Assembly (NCBI RefSeq): GCF_003097235.1
Contig: NZ_QEQQ01000008.1
Coordinates: 124,001-188,000 of the forward strand
Origin: Pseudomonas sp. CC120222-01a
Lineage (GTDB): Bacteria > Pseudomonadota > Gammaproteobacteria > Pseudomonadales > Pseudomonadaceae
DNA: 64,000 nt
Direction of reading: 5' to 3'
Shown here: in pieces, positions 28,670 to 38,286 of the stretch
How the letters are laid out: every line of letters begins with the position of its first letter
Numbering within the stretch: position 1 is the first letter of the stretch
Program-made: the position numbers and the translations under genes
The notes under the pieces: generated by a model
The model's database searches: none
What the model was told of the DNA's origin: nothing
What the model saw: the letters and a program-made list of their open reading frames with translations, nothing else

Positions 28670-29105
28670 TGAAGTGCCCCCCTTGACTGAACAGACCAAG
28701 CACACCTTAGGCGGAGTTGGGTCTGTGCCGAGCGACAACAAACCGGTCGAGTGTCAGGTCCAGGTGGTTGAGCGCACGCTTACAACCCGTAGCGGATTCT
28801 CTCTCACAGATCGAATCGGCCGGTCATACATAAAGGATTAACCGGACGGCTAAACATCGAAACCACAATGCCCCACCTATAGTGCTTGAGCGTTAAATTG
28901 GGCGCTCGCTGGAGCTACGTGTTCTAGGTAACGCCGTCGACATTGACCTCGCTGCACAGCTCAGCGCCTGCCGCAACCCAAAACGCTATTGCCAAACCCG
29001 GCTATTGGGCCTGTTTCGAGGGGCCAATTTGACTTGGAGGTAGCAAGAATCGCTATAGCATAGGAATTCGCCAATGTTCGGCGAAACCGAGTTTAGGAGA
29101 GCCCT
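28670..29105. other. Breakpoint region upstream of the chemoreceptor fragment
   Basis: No intact gene seen in about 435 bases. It contains the first copy of a short diverged repeat (about 28728-28795, see separate entry) and, near the right end, a Shine-Dalgarno TTAGGAGA for the small membrane-protein gene at 29106. The sequence directly beside the chemoreceptor breakpoint is unrelated to chemoreceptors. Confidence 0.4.
28728..28795 (+). repeat. Diverged repeat, copy A
   Basis: About 65 bp that align with copy B at 29722-29785. Both contain CAACAA-x-CCGG followed about 25-30 bases later by GGTTGAGCG-x-ACGCT. In plus-strand translation both read NKP ... VERTL ... T, so they may be relics of one coding sequence. 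Copy A lies next to the chemoreceptor breakpoint. Confidence 0.5.
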
Positions 29106-29618
29106 ATGCAATTGTCTGTAAAGTACGCGGGTATTCCGATCACCGCGTTCCTGTTGGTATGCGCGGCGTTCGTATTGGTCCAACGTTTCGGCGTCGATCT
29201 GATCCGACTTAGCTATGACGCCTGCCACTACCTGTATGGCTTGGTGTTTCCGCTGGCCTTCGGCTATGTCTACCTCCAGATCCCTCCCAAGACTGAACAG
29301 GTGCCACTGCGCATGTTCATCGCTCAGGTGCGCGCTGTTGCGATCCGGGATTGGCCCAAGTCCATCATCCAGGGTATTCGCCGTGACCTGCAGCAAGGAA
29401 TTCCGTGGAGCCCATGGGCAGGTGGGTGCTGGACAGTGGTTTTCTCGATCGCCAATGAGGTAGTCATTGATCCGATCAGCAACGGGGTCCCATTCACGTC
29501 CGCCTATAGCAATCTGCTAGCAGATCTGGTTGGTGTTGGCAGCTTTCTCTTGATCGTCCACCTGCTTCAGATGAGCTCTGTAGCTGGATCCTGCCTATCC
29601 GGAAACAACTGTCCATAA
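29106..29618 (+). CDS. Small membrane protein of unknown function
   Basis: A 170-aa protein with a hydrophobic segment at the N-terminus (IPITAFLLVCAAFVLVQRF), a second near residues 43-58 (LYGLVFPLAFGYVYL), and a third near the C-terminus (LLADLVGVGSFLLIVHLLQM). A Shine-Dalgarno TTAGGAGA sits just before the ATG. It stands alone between the chemoreceptor fragment and the 3' end of the Druantia operon. No family was recognised. A role in Druantia cannot be claimed because it is convergent with that operon. Confidence 0.65.
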   Translation: MQLSVKYAGIPITAFLLVCAAFVLVQRFGVDLIRLSYDACHYLYGLVFPLAFGYVYLQIPPKTEQVPLRMFIAQVRAVAIRDWPKSIIQGIRRDLQQGIPWSPWAGGCWTVVFSIANEVVIDPISNGVPFTSAYSNLLADLVGVGSFLLIVHLLQMSSVAGSCLSGNNCP

Positions 29619-29721
29619 CCGCGAGACAGCTTGCTCGTCCTGGGCGCAAACATCGCGTTCCAGCAGCAGTTGTCGAGCCAGTATGGCGCGATGAATGAGA
29701 CTGCAGAAAAGACCTCCGTAA

Positions 29722-29785
29722 CGATCGGCAACAAGCCGGGAGGGCCAGAACTGGCGGTTGAGCGTACGCTCAAAACGACCCGGCC
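29722..29785 (+). repeat. Diverged repeat, copy B, with 16-bp perfect palindrome
   Basis: Second copy of the repeat found at 28728-28795. It includes a perfect 16-bp palindrome, TTGAGCGTACGCTCAA, at 29758-29773. Fourteen of these bases also occur at 36568-36581, inside druC, where they encode ordinary residues. The two repeat copies bracket the small membrane-protein gene at 29106-29618. Confidence 0.5.
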
Positions 29786-29809
29786 AGTCACGGGGAGTGA
29801 CTGGCCGGG
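29779..29809. terminator. Strong 13-bp hairpin between convergent units
   Basis: CCCGGCCAGTCAC (29779-29791) pairs perfectly with GTGACTGGCCGGG (29797-29809) around a 5-nt loop. It lies 32 bp from the 3' end of druE on the minus strand and downstream of the membrane-protein gene on the plus strand. A short T-stretch follows on the minus strand only (GTTTT). It is likely a terminator for the Druantia operon, though the U-tract is weak. Confidence 0.55.
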
Positions 29810-29840
29810 CAACTGAACTTCAAAACTAGAACAGATCCAC

Positions 29841-32800
29841 CTACGATTTAAACAGCGATTGTACCTTCAATTGGGCGCTCGCCAGATCCGAGCGTAGCAG
29901 GTACTCGTTGAGCCCGATCACTGCGTGAACTCCTGCAGTGCCGCCAATGGGTTGCTGGCGCTCCAGACTATCGATGAGCCCCGGGTAGCAGCCCACCGCT
30001 ACCGTTTTACCCTCTCGGTCAACCAGCAAGGGAGCAGAGGGAATCGAGCCACCCCTACAGGCATACCCTGCTAACTCAAGGCTGGCTCGAAGCTGGGCCA
30101 GTTTCACCATCTGCCCCGTCGCCGGCAAACATGCCGGCTCCTCTCCTCGTATGGCGTACCGCAAGAGCATCGAAGCCAAATGTCTATCAAGGCGGTGTTG
30201 AAGATGTTGGTTATGGAAGTGATTGAGGCATTCTGTGCAAGAGCTCTCACATGTACAGTTCTCTAACAGCTCAAGAGTCGCGTCCAAAACCTCCTCCATG
30301 TGTCGAGCTGCAATCTCTGCGTACCCTGCCCCCCCTGACAACGTGTCATACAAAAATACATCCAGGATACGAGCCTCATCCAGCAGCGCGGGTTCAATCC
30401 TAAAGCCAGAGCCGAATTCGGCAGGGTCCAGATCTAATTGCCGATGCCGACTGGCCGCTAGCCGCAGCGCTTCTGCAAGCGAATGCAAGGCATCTTCGAG
30501 AATGCGCAACACCACCCCGTTGACCGTATCGGTAACAATTGGCGAGGCGATTTTGAGGCGTAACAGGAGAAGGTCCGTATCGAAGTCATGGCCCAGCAAC
30601 ACGCGTGCGAATTTACCAGAGCACTTCGGCGGTGTTCCTTTTGGACCGAGTTGTTTGTATGGACGTTCATGGGCCCCCGCGTTTGCCTCCTGATCGAAGA
30701 CCGAGGCATTGCCGCATTCCATGCAGACTGAAAAGCCACCCTCGCCTGTGCCTTCCTTGCCTCGGTTGACGGTGACGAGCGTGCGGTCTACCGCATGGGT
30801 AAAGCTCGCGTAGGGACCACATGCGGAAAAACTGAAAATCTCCGGATCAACGGGTTGTGGCAATTGGGCCATCGTCGCGTAGGTGATTTCTTGCTCACGG
30901 TCATTATCTGGCAAGTCAGCGGCGCTCTCCGGCCCGAAAACTTCTGGAACAATCATCAGTTCAGTTATCAACTGTTGGCCGCAGACGGGACAGCCCGTTT
31001 GTTCCTTCGCTGACCGATTGGGGTCACGCACAAACGAGCAGGCTTTACAGTGTGTATGCGGTTTGGCGTTCTCGAAGAGCGGGCCCGCACGATTCACAAC
31101 TCCCGGCGGTAGATCTGCAAAGACGCCTCCCGAACGGTAGGTTTTCTTGTCAATAACGATGAGGCGCCCCGGGGCATACTCGCTTAACGCTTTGATAATC
31201 GACTGCTGCGGTCGTTGCACCGTGCGCACGTCCCAACGATCTCGCGCGTTTTTGGTCAGCTTTTCTACTAGGAAGCTACATAAGCTGGTGGGAAACGCGT
31301 AGCTGGGGAGCAATCCGTGATAGAACAGAAACTCCAGAAGTTCCGCCTGTTCGATACTTGATGAGGGATTTTCAATGTCCTGGGCTTCTTGTCCAGCGAT
31401 TTCCTCATGCGTGGCATTCACCTGGATGGTTGAACCAAGCTTCTTAAGTTCCACGACTAAGCGTTGACTGGTCGCGGCTAACCACTCCATCAACGAAAGG
31501 CCGCGGGTATCCAACCCCGGCGGTAGCCAAGCCACAATTGACTCTCGGAGATCGCCGTCGCTGGCGAGCACCCGACGTGTCACCCAAGCCTCAAAGCTCT
31601 TCAAGTTCGGGCCGTGTTGGTCGGAACTGCAGAAGAAATCTTCGGTCGGACCAAGCGCTTTGAGCAACGACGAGGTTTTTTCAGTCGACGCGCCAGTGCC
31701 TTGCGCCATGATTTCATGGAAGAAAGTTTGGATCAGGTACGCGTGAAGATGCCGGCGCGCGATTTTCGCATTGTCTATCTTGACCTCCGGTGTACGTGGG
31801 GGGCCCGCCACGATACGCGCTGGATTCAAGAAGTAGTGGCTGTCATGTGGGCCATTCTGTGAATAGGTTACGACGGTGGATACCGACGAACCGCGCCGCC
31901 CTGCCCGGCCGGCGCGTTGCTGGTAATTTTCCCGCTGCGGAGGAACGTTCCTCAGCGCAACCGCTACCAGCGAGCCAATGTCGACCCCTACCTCCATCGT
32001 CGTTGTGCAACTGAGCACGTCAATCGGGCGGTCCCGATCCTCAATAAGCACGTCCTGGAATCGCATTTCGTAGAGTTCGGTGGTGGCATGCACTCGACTG
32101 CGGTCACGGTTCGACAACTGCGCCGTGTGTTCCTCGACGCTCATGTTGGATAGCTCTGCACCTGGTGTTAGGGCGCGCGCCACTGGAAGTCGCCAGAACT
32201 CTTTGCGAGCCGTGACGTAATCGCTGTTTATCGGATCGATGGAGGACGCCGCGTCGCTGCCGCACGCCAGGCAAACCTTACCTGCCAAAGCGAAGGGCAT
32301 CAGGGCTGTGCAGTCAGCGCATTGCGCCCAACAATGCGCCAAGTCGACGACAATGGCTAGGGAGTCAGGCACCAGGAACCAGTGACCATCGTCCTCCTCT
32401 GCCAACTGATCTCGGAAGATCGCTTCAACGCGCTGAACCACCTCACTCGACCAACCGAAATGGTTGATCAGGCTCTCTTTCAGCGATTTACCAAATTGAC
32501 CGTTGCTGCCCCATGCCGGTTTCGAGTAGCCCGCAGCCTTGTAGCGGTAGGCTGACTCAATGGATCTATCGAATGCGTACTCTTGCAGCATCGAGTCTAT
32601 CCAACCTACGGCCAACTCACGGACGTTCGCTTCGCTTATCGCAAGCTCGGCATTCACCAGGTGCTGCCTCAACTTTCTAAGTTTTAGAGGCGTTGGCTCA
32701 ACGAAACCGACCATGGTTCCGGACAGTGAGTAGTAGTTGCCACAAAGCAATTTAAGAAGTGCAATTTGGTAGCGCGCCGGAATCTCTTGTAGTGAAAAAT

Positions 32801-35348
32801 TCGCCTCAATGGCTTCCGCCAAGTCAGAGTCATAGTTGTCATCAAATAACTTGCGTGCGCTCTCAACTCGTCTTGAATCACCGCCATCGAACATAGGGAG
32901 GTCATGCTTGGTCAACACGGAAAGAAATGCCAAGTAAAGCAAGCCGGCGGGTTTGGCGGGTTTGTCTAAGTCCTTCAGTTTCTGACATGCCAAGGCGACA
33001 GCCTGCCGAAACACGTCAAGTTCAATGTCGCGCGGAATGTCACGTGCTAGTCGAGCGGCCTTTTGTCGACCATCCGAGAAAATCAAAACCTTTCGCCCTG
33101 CATTGGGATGCCGGGCATCTTTGGCTCGACTGGCAGGCTGCTTCGCCATTTGCGTCCTAACGAGCGCAGTGAACGGAGCCTCCCCTTTGGTAAGGTGATC
33201 CATGATTTTCGATGGATCATCTTTGGTATTTCTAATCTTACGCGTGCAGACAGGGCAATGATCAAAAGTCAGATCACCTGCGTCTGCCGCCTTGTCCGGC
33301 ACGCGGACCCTACGGAACCCGGTTTCGTCTCTCGGCTGATCATCCGTGAGGATGCCGCTGGCCATGTGTAACCATTTATCGATGTGACGACTGCGGGGAT
33401 GAGTGGCATCCTCAACGCACAACTCTATCGGCATCAGCGCAGAAATCGCACCATCTGAAAATGGACCGCTGGGCTGGTGCCAAACGAAGTTCTGCTCCTC
33501 GTTCACAAAACCACGCAAGAAAGCTGCCCCGCAATCACGATGCGTAAGCAGTTCATACACACGTCCATTGGACTTACAACCGCACTGGGTCGAGGGTTTC
33601 GTATACAGGCGGCCGAGAATCGTGGGCCCGTCGTGATCACCTAAGCGCTTGGAGCAAGTAGGGTTCACGCAAGCGAACAACCCTGGCAACCCCCGATGGA
33701 AGAGGTGCAGGCGAGTCGGCAGCAAGACCCGGCCATCCGTGCTCCGCTGTGCGTAACTCCCCAGCGCCAAAAGCGTGTCGGTAGCTTTTTGTGCGTCGAC
33801 CGCTGGGTAATTGCCAAACAGGAGATCACTTAATTCATCTAAGCGAACTGCGCGACCCGATACAGCGGTAATCAAGTTTTCCAGCGGTTCGAACCCCGTG
33901 AGACGTTCAAACAACCAGTTGCGAAACGCGGCATGGTCCTGACTCGGCGGTTGGCTCCAGCCCAACCGTCGTGCCAGTTGCGCTGCGGCCTGGGTGGCCG
34001 CGACGAGGTCATCGGCCGAGCGCTGGAAGTCCGCCAAATTGAAATCCGCCAGCGCATTGAGTTGTTCTGCTGGCGCTGCCTGTGATGCGGAACGTTCCTC
34101 CGGCGTCCCCTGGATTACCCTGACGCGCCGTGGTGATGTATCAGCCAAACCGGTCAAGTCCCGCGCAAAGCGCTCGCCATCGACTGCCGCAGTTTCAGCA
34201 GGTCCCAGACTCGCACTGGTCATAATGCAGCGCATGCGTTCTCGTGGAATATCGAGCCGAGCGCAGAGACGTCGGATCAGCAGGGCCACCTCGGCCCCCC
34301 CGGCCCCCCTGTACATATGTGCCTCATCCAGCACGAGGATAAACTCGTTACGCGAGTCCGCTTTGAGCCATGCCTTAGTCTGATCAAAGATGTCGCGCTC
34401 GATAGGCCGCATGAGCATGTATTCGAGCATGGAGTAGTTAGTAATCAATAACTCGGGACAACGTGCTTGCATTTCATGGCGAGTCATCATTTCGCGGTCG
34501 CCAGGCTGGGTTTGAAGCCGACCGGTCCAGTTTTTTTTGGTGAAATTGTCGCCTTTTTTCTTACCCGATCCGTAGGTCTTCGTTTCGATGGCTGCAGCGC
34601 CATAGAAACCTACCAAATCCTTGCTTGGCCAGCGCCCAATCCTCACGAGCTCACCTTTCACGGCAGGCTTTTCGGCGACTTTGTTATAAAACTCTTCAAA
34701 CAGCGGCTCTATGAAGCGCTCGTCACGCTCTTTGGAGCGCTCTCCCGGGTAGGGGGTGCGCCCGGTATAACTGCCGAAGCGGATCGGGTGGGAACGAGTC
34801 TGCGTTAAGATCGACGATGCGTCAGTGTTTCCTACTAGGCGACGGATTCGCGCCAATTGATCATTAACCAAGGCGTTCATCGGATAAAGCAACAGTGCCC
34901 TACAACCCGGCAGTTGCGCCGAGTCGGGCCGTTCCTGTCCCTCAATGGCTAATTGACCAATAATTGGCATAAGAAAGCTTTCGGTTTTGCCGGAACCGGT
35001 ACCTGTTGCGACAACTAAATCTGCAGCCTCGTCACCTAGAAACGCAGTTAGCGCTTGCGATTGGTGCTCGTAGGGCCGAGGGTAAAGCCCGAGCCCCATG
35101 AGCGACAACTGGGTGAGCATATCGGCGGCGACCTTGGGAATGGGAAGTCGGTTGAACGGATCTCCAATTTTGTAGACTGAGGTCGCTTCCACATAAGGCG
35201 TCTGGACAATCGTTTCAGAACTTAGGAGAAGAGCGTGGCGCTCTCTCACGAGCCCTTCATCGCGAATATGGTATTGAGCTTCGATATATTGTCGAAGACT
35301 ATCCGCCAGGCTTTTCGCAGTCTCATGAACACCAGATGCTTCATTCAT
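29841..35348 (-). CDS. druE: Druantia helicase DruE (DUF1998)
   Basis: An 1,835-aa superfamily 2 helicase, the hallmark of all Druantia types. Motif I TGTGSGKTES lies near residues 114-123, motif II LVLDEAHMYRG near 341, motif III TSASLG, and motif VI YQQRAGRAGRRG. The C-terminal third carries DUF1998, including the zinc-type CESSCTECLNHFHNQ. The start ATG at 35348 follows GGGTGGGA; a further ATG at 35363 is in frame. It is the last gene of druABCDE, 17 bases after druD. DruE is presumed to move on phage DNA and deliver or control cleavage; the mechanism of Druantia is not settled. Confidence 0.9.
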   Translation of the reverse strand: MNEASGVHETAKSLADSLRQYIEAQYHIRDEGLVRERHALLLSSETIVQTPYVEATSVYKIGDPFNRLPIPKVAADMLTQLSLMGLGLYPRPYEHQSQALTAFLGDEAADLVVATGTGSGKTESFLMPIIGQLAIEGQERPDSAQLPGCRALLLYPMNALVNDQLARIRRLVGNTDASSILTQTRSHPIRFGSYTGRTPYPGERSKERDERFIEPLFEEFYNKVAEKPAVKGELVRIGRWPSKDLVGFYGAAAIETKTYGSGKKKGDNFTKKNWTGRLQTQPGDREMMTRHEMQARCPELLITNYSMLEYMLMRPIERDIFDQTKAWLKADSRNEFILVLDEAHMYRGAGGAEVALLIRRLCARLDIPRERMRCIMTSASLGPAETAAVDGERFARDLTGLADTSPRRVRVIQGTPEERSASQAAPAEQLNALADFNLADFQRSADDLVAATQAAAQLARRLGWSQPPSQDHAAFRNWLFERLTGFEPLENLITAVSGRAVRLDELSDLLFGNYPAVDAQKATDTLLALGSYAQRSTDGRVLLPTRLHLFHRGLPGLFACVNPTCSKRLGDHDGPTILGRLYTKPSTQCGCKSNGRVYELLTHRDCGAAFLRGFVNEEQNFVWHQPSGPFSDGAISALMPIELCVEDATHPRSRHIDKWLHMASGILTDDQPRDETGFRRVRVPDKAADAGDLTFDHCPVCTRKIRNTKDDPSKIMDHLTKGEAPFTALVRTQMAKQPASRAKDARHPNAGRKVLIFSDGRQKAARLARDIPRDIELDVFRQAVALACQKLKDLDKPAKPAGLLYLAFLSVLTKHDLPMFDGGDSRRVESARKLFDDNYDSDLAEAIEANFSLQEIPARYQIALLKLLCGNYYSLSGTMVGFVEPTPLKLRKLRQHLVNAELAISEANVRELAVGWIDSMLQEYAFDRSIESAYRYKAAGYSKPAWGSNGQFGKSLKESLINHFGWSSEVVQRVEAIFRDQLAEEDDGHWFLVPDSLAIVVDLAHCWAQCADCTALMPFALAGKVCLACGSDAASSIDPINSDYVTARKEFWRLPVARALTPGAELSNMSVEEHTAQLSNRDRSRVHATTELYEMRFQDVLIEDRDRPIDVLSCTTTMEVGVDIGSLVAVALRNVPPQRENYQQRAGRAGRRGSSVSTVVTYSQNGPHDSHYFLNPARIVAGPPRTPEVKIDNAKIARRHLHAYLIQTFFHEIMAQGTGASTEKTSSLLKALGPTEDFFCSSDQHGPNLKSFEAWVTRRVLASDGDLRESIVAWLPPGLDTRGLSLMEWLAATSQRLVVELKKLGSTIQVNATHEEIAGQEAQDIENPSSSIEQAELLEFLFYHGLLPSYAFPTSLCSFLVEKLTKNARDRWDVRTVQRPQQSIIKALSEYAPGRLIVIDKKTYRSGGVFADLPPGVVNRAGPLFENAKPHTHCKACSFVRDPNRSAKEQTGCPVCGQQLITELMIVPEVFGPESAADLPDNDREQEITYATMAQLPQPVDPEIFSFSACGPYASFTHAVDRTLVTVNRGKEGTGEGGFSVCMECGNASVFDQEANAGAHERPYKQLGPKGTPPKCSGKFARVLLGHDFDTDLLLLRLKIASPIVTDTVNGVVLRILEDALHSLAEALRLAASRHRQLDLDPAEFGSGFRIEPALLDEARILDVFLYDTLSGGAGYAEIAARHMEEVLDATLELLENCTCESSCTECLNHFHNQHLQHRLDRHLASMLLRYAIRGEEPACLPATGQMVKLAQLRASLELAGYACRGGSIPSAPLLVDREGKTVAVGCYPGLIDSLERQQPIGGTAGVHAVIGLNEYLLRSDLASAQLKVQSLFKS

Positions 35349-35365
35349 AGAAATCCCACCCATTA

Positions 35366-36397
35366 TTAACTTCCCTCGGCAAACTGGCGCTCAGCCACTT
35401 CCACGCTCAACCCTGCAAGTGCTTGGCGCACGAGCGGAAACAGCTCACGTGGTATCACATAGTCGGTCGTCCCTACGCCGCCGCCGAGTGACGGCAGTTG
35501 CCAGCCCAGTAGCAGCGCTTTTGTCTCTTCCCGTGGCAGGTAACGATGCAGGCGCAGTCGAACATGTACTTGCGACACATGCGCTTCAACCTTCATGGGA
35601 TGACCTGCTTGTACGTCGAAATAAAACTGCAAGCGCCTCGCCTGTTGCGGTCGCAGTCCCGTCAGTTGCCGCAGACACCCCCGCGACACCTGGACCACAA
35701 AATACTCAAACCGTAGACCTGTACGGCATCTGGCGAGGAAGAGCCCTTCGGCGGTCGCGCAAGCAGACAGCGCGATCCATTTACCACTGGTCCGAATTGA
35801 AATGTCCGCTAATTCAGTCGTCGCGGGCGCCAGTTGCTCTTTGGCGCTGGTTAACAACTGGGTCGACCACGCCTGCAATCCTTCGATGGGTGCGCCAATC
35901 CATTCGTTTGGCTCCCAGACGTCAATCCGTTCCGCGCAGGCATCGACGTTGGCTAGTCTGACCCGCCCTGCCCCGCGCATCGCGATTGGCCAGGGAAAGG
36001 TTTGTGCGGGCCCCCCGCCGATGATCACTGCCTGCTTGTCCCCAAGTCTGACCGCCTGGGGTGAAGGCGTTAACCAACGTCCGCCGTCGAGTCGCACCAA
36101 ATCCCCAAGGTCACCCAGACTGTACAGAATCGCCTTGATACCTGGTTCAGCAGCGTGTTCGTCGTCGAGAGTCGGCCACAGAGGCGTCAAACGCTGGCGG
36201 ACTATACTTGTCAAACTGAGCGTGGTCGCAGGCACCCAAGCTTCCCGGTCATTCTTGGGCGCGGAACACAGATAGGATGCAGCCCGCAAGCACTCCGCTA
36301 CTGCTGCGACCCTTAATCCTTCACCGTCGTTTCTGCAGCCCAAAGCGGCGGCCAAGGTTTTCCGGGTGGCGTCGCGATTAACCCCCACCCACTTCAC
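35366..36397 (-). CDS. druD: Druantia protein DruD
   Basis: A 343-aa protein in the DruD position between druC and druE. No catalytic motif is visible; the C-terminal part is basic and beta-rich (VHVRLRLHRYLPREETKALL). It starts with GTG overlapping the druC stop (GTGA), so translation is coupled. Identification is by length and place in the five-gene type I order, not by a recognised domain. Confidence 0.8.
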   Translation of the reverse strand: MKWVGVNRDATRKTLAAALGCRNDGEGLRVAAVAECLRAASYLCSAPKNDREAWVPATTLSLTSIVRQRLTPLWPTLDDEHAAEPGIKAILYSLGDLGDLVRLDGGRWLTPSPQAVRLGDKQAVIIGGGPAQTFPWPIAMRGAGRVRLANVDACAERIDVWEPNEWIGAPIEGLQAWSTQLLTSAKEQLAPATTELADISIRTSGKWIALSACATAEGLFLARCRTGLRFEYFVVQVSRGCLRQLTGLRPQQARRLQFYFDVQAGHPMKVEAHVSQVHVRLRLHRYLPREETKALLLGWQLPSLGGGVGTTDYVIPRELFPLVRQALAGLSVEVAERQFAEGS

Positions 36398-38286
36398 TCA
36401 ACACTCTCCGCGTGCACGGCGTCCGCGTCGATGTCGCTCAGTAACTCGGTCGTGCTGCGGGTAAGCGCCTCTACTGGCCCCCCGAGTGATTGAGCCCATG
36501 GCAGTGCCCATTGCTTCATCACGGTGTGAAGCGCTCGCTCAGAAGGACCTTGCAATACTAGTCGCAATTGAGCGTACGCTCGGTCAGCGATCCTGAGCCA
36601 CAGGTTCCCTGGAGCAAAGTCCACCTGCCCTAGACGCTCCCTCAGCGTGCTTAGCAGTGCCAATGGAGTGTTTTCAGCCTGGTTGTGCAGGGCTTTCCAA
36701 TCATCCACGGTCAGTTGGCCGAACTGCATTAACGGCATCTGCGCCGATAGCCCACGCATAGCAAACTCGTCCGTATCAAACACCGGCCCGAGTTCTGACA
36801 GCGTCCCGCCGTCCGGAAACGCCGCAGGGCCGTGGGTCCAAGACGCAATCAGAACCAAGCGACTGTTAACACTCGTGGCGAACTGACGACGTGCCACAAC
36901 ATCGCGAATGGCACTGCCATACACCTCGAATGCCGACCGGTTCGCGCCTTTGAGCAACAAGCATCCAGACGACTCGGCTACCACTTCGAGGCAATCTGTC
37001 GCTGCGTCCTCTGATACTAGCCCTACGGGCACTCGCCACTCATGGAAGATCGCCCCTCCTACCGCTGCTGCGACCGCATCTGCGATTAAATCCGCGGTTG
37101 AACCTTTGAACTGAATAAGTTGGCCGCAGATGATTGCCGCCAAAATATGCCGCGCGTAGCTGTTGGCCTCGCGCTTCACTACGCCGCTTGCCTGAAGGTT
37201 GTTGGCAATGACCCGGCAGGCAACTTCTATGGAGTTTATTTCGACGAACGGACCTGTTGCTTCGTTCTCGATCAAGCGGACGCGTGATTGACCCCCGACT
37301 TCATGGCTCGGTCCGACGACTCGAGACTCCTGGGTGTTGACGCGCGCGTGCAGTGAAGCAAGGTTGGCTGCCGCGGCATCCCAGTCGAGACCCCGGGCGT
37401 TGAGGATCGCCAGTGCTTCCTCGAGCACTAAAACCCGCGCACGCTCGGCAACCAAGTCCTCTACCTGGGCAGCTAGGGCGCTTACCCTCTCCGAAATGAG
37501 CTCGCCGCGCACGTCTGAGTCAGCCAGTGCTGTCGACGCCTCCTGCTGCGCGCTACCCGTTGACTGAGCCAGTTCGCTTACCTGCTCCAAGCGCAGATCG
37601 ACGCTTTGCAGTGCGGTACGCCACTCAGCGATATCCTTGTGAACACCACTGAGGTTGGCCGTCATCTGCTCAACCGCTTCGGTGGTTACTGTCGCCGTCA
37701 GTTCAAGTTGGTCAATGCGCTCGGCGATTTCCTCGGCCGCCGTTTCAGCCAAGTCAAAATAACCCTCAATTTTATCCAAACGGCCCGGCAAACCATCAAT
37801 CATCCGATCCCTGGCGAGGGTGGAAGCCGGATGAAAGCTATTCAGGGCGGCCTGCATGGCAGGATCTTCGGCGAAACCACTGTACGTCGCCAGCCGCTCT
37901 ACCGTTTCCCTTGAGGCATCAGGATACAACTCGGCTAAGCGCTTGAAGAAGCCAGCACCCGCATCCGCCAATTGGGGGGAGGTGTCTGCGGTGGGAAAGG
38001 CACTGTCCAAGCGGCTTTTGGCCCACGCTACCCACAGGCTAGCGAAGGCTTGCCAGTCAGCCTCGCTTTTATGTCCGGGCTGTGGATGCGCCAGATGCCC
38101 GATCAAGCGCCTCTGCTTTTCCTTGAATTCAGGTGGGGATCCTCGCCTAAAGCCGGGAATTGAGGCTTGACGATCAAAGAACGACTTGCGAAAGGCATGG
38201 GGTACCTCTTCGATGAACTCGGTAATCATCATTGTTCCGAGCGCCGAGATCCGCTCTCTTGCCTCTTGGCTGTACAGGTAACTCAT
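36394..38286 (-). CDS. druC: Druantia protein DruC (coiled-coil)
   Basis: A 630-aa protein in the DruC position. The middle, residues about 155-300, is a long coiled coil with regular heptads (LDKIEGYFDLAETAAEEIAE and following). The C-terminal half is more globular and ends with an acidic tail (DIDADAVHAESVE). It overlaps druB by four bases (ATGA) and druD by four (GTGA). Coiled-coil content suggests a scaffolding role for the complex; no enzymatic motif was seen. Confidence 0.8.
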   Translation of the reverse strand: MSYLYSQEARERISALGTMMITEFIEEVPHAFRKSFFDRQASIPGFRRGSPPEFKEKQRRLIGHLAHPQPGHKSEADWQAFASLWVAWAKSRLDSAFPTADTSPQLADAGAGFFKRLAELYPDASRETVERLATYSGFAEDPAMQAALNSFHPASTLARDRMIDGLPGRLDKIEGYFDLAETAAEEIAERIDQLELTATVTTEAVEQMTANLSGVHKDIAEWRTALQSVDLRLEQVSELAQSTGSAQQEASTALADSDVRGELISERVSALAAQVEDLVAERARVLVLEEALAILNARGLDWDAAAANLASLHARVNTQESRVVGPSHEVGGQSRVRLIENEATGPFVEINSIEVACRVIANNLQASGVVKREANSYARHILAAIICGQLIQFKGSTADLIADAVAAAVGGAIFHEWRVPVGLVSEDAATDCLEVVAESSGCLLLKGANRSAFEVYGSAIRDVVARRQFATSVNSRLVLIASWTHGPAAFPDGGTLSELGPVFDTDEFAMRGLSAQMPLMQFGQLTVDDWKALHNQAENTPLALLSTLRERLGQVDFAPGNLWLRIADRAYAQLRLVLQGPSERALHTVMKQWALPWAQSLGGPVEALTRSTTELLSDIDADAVHAESVE

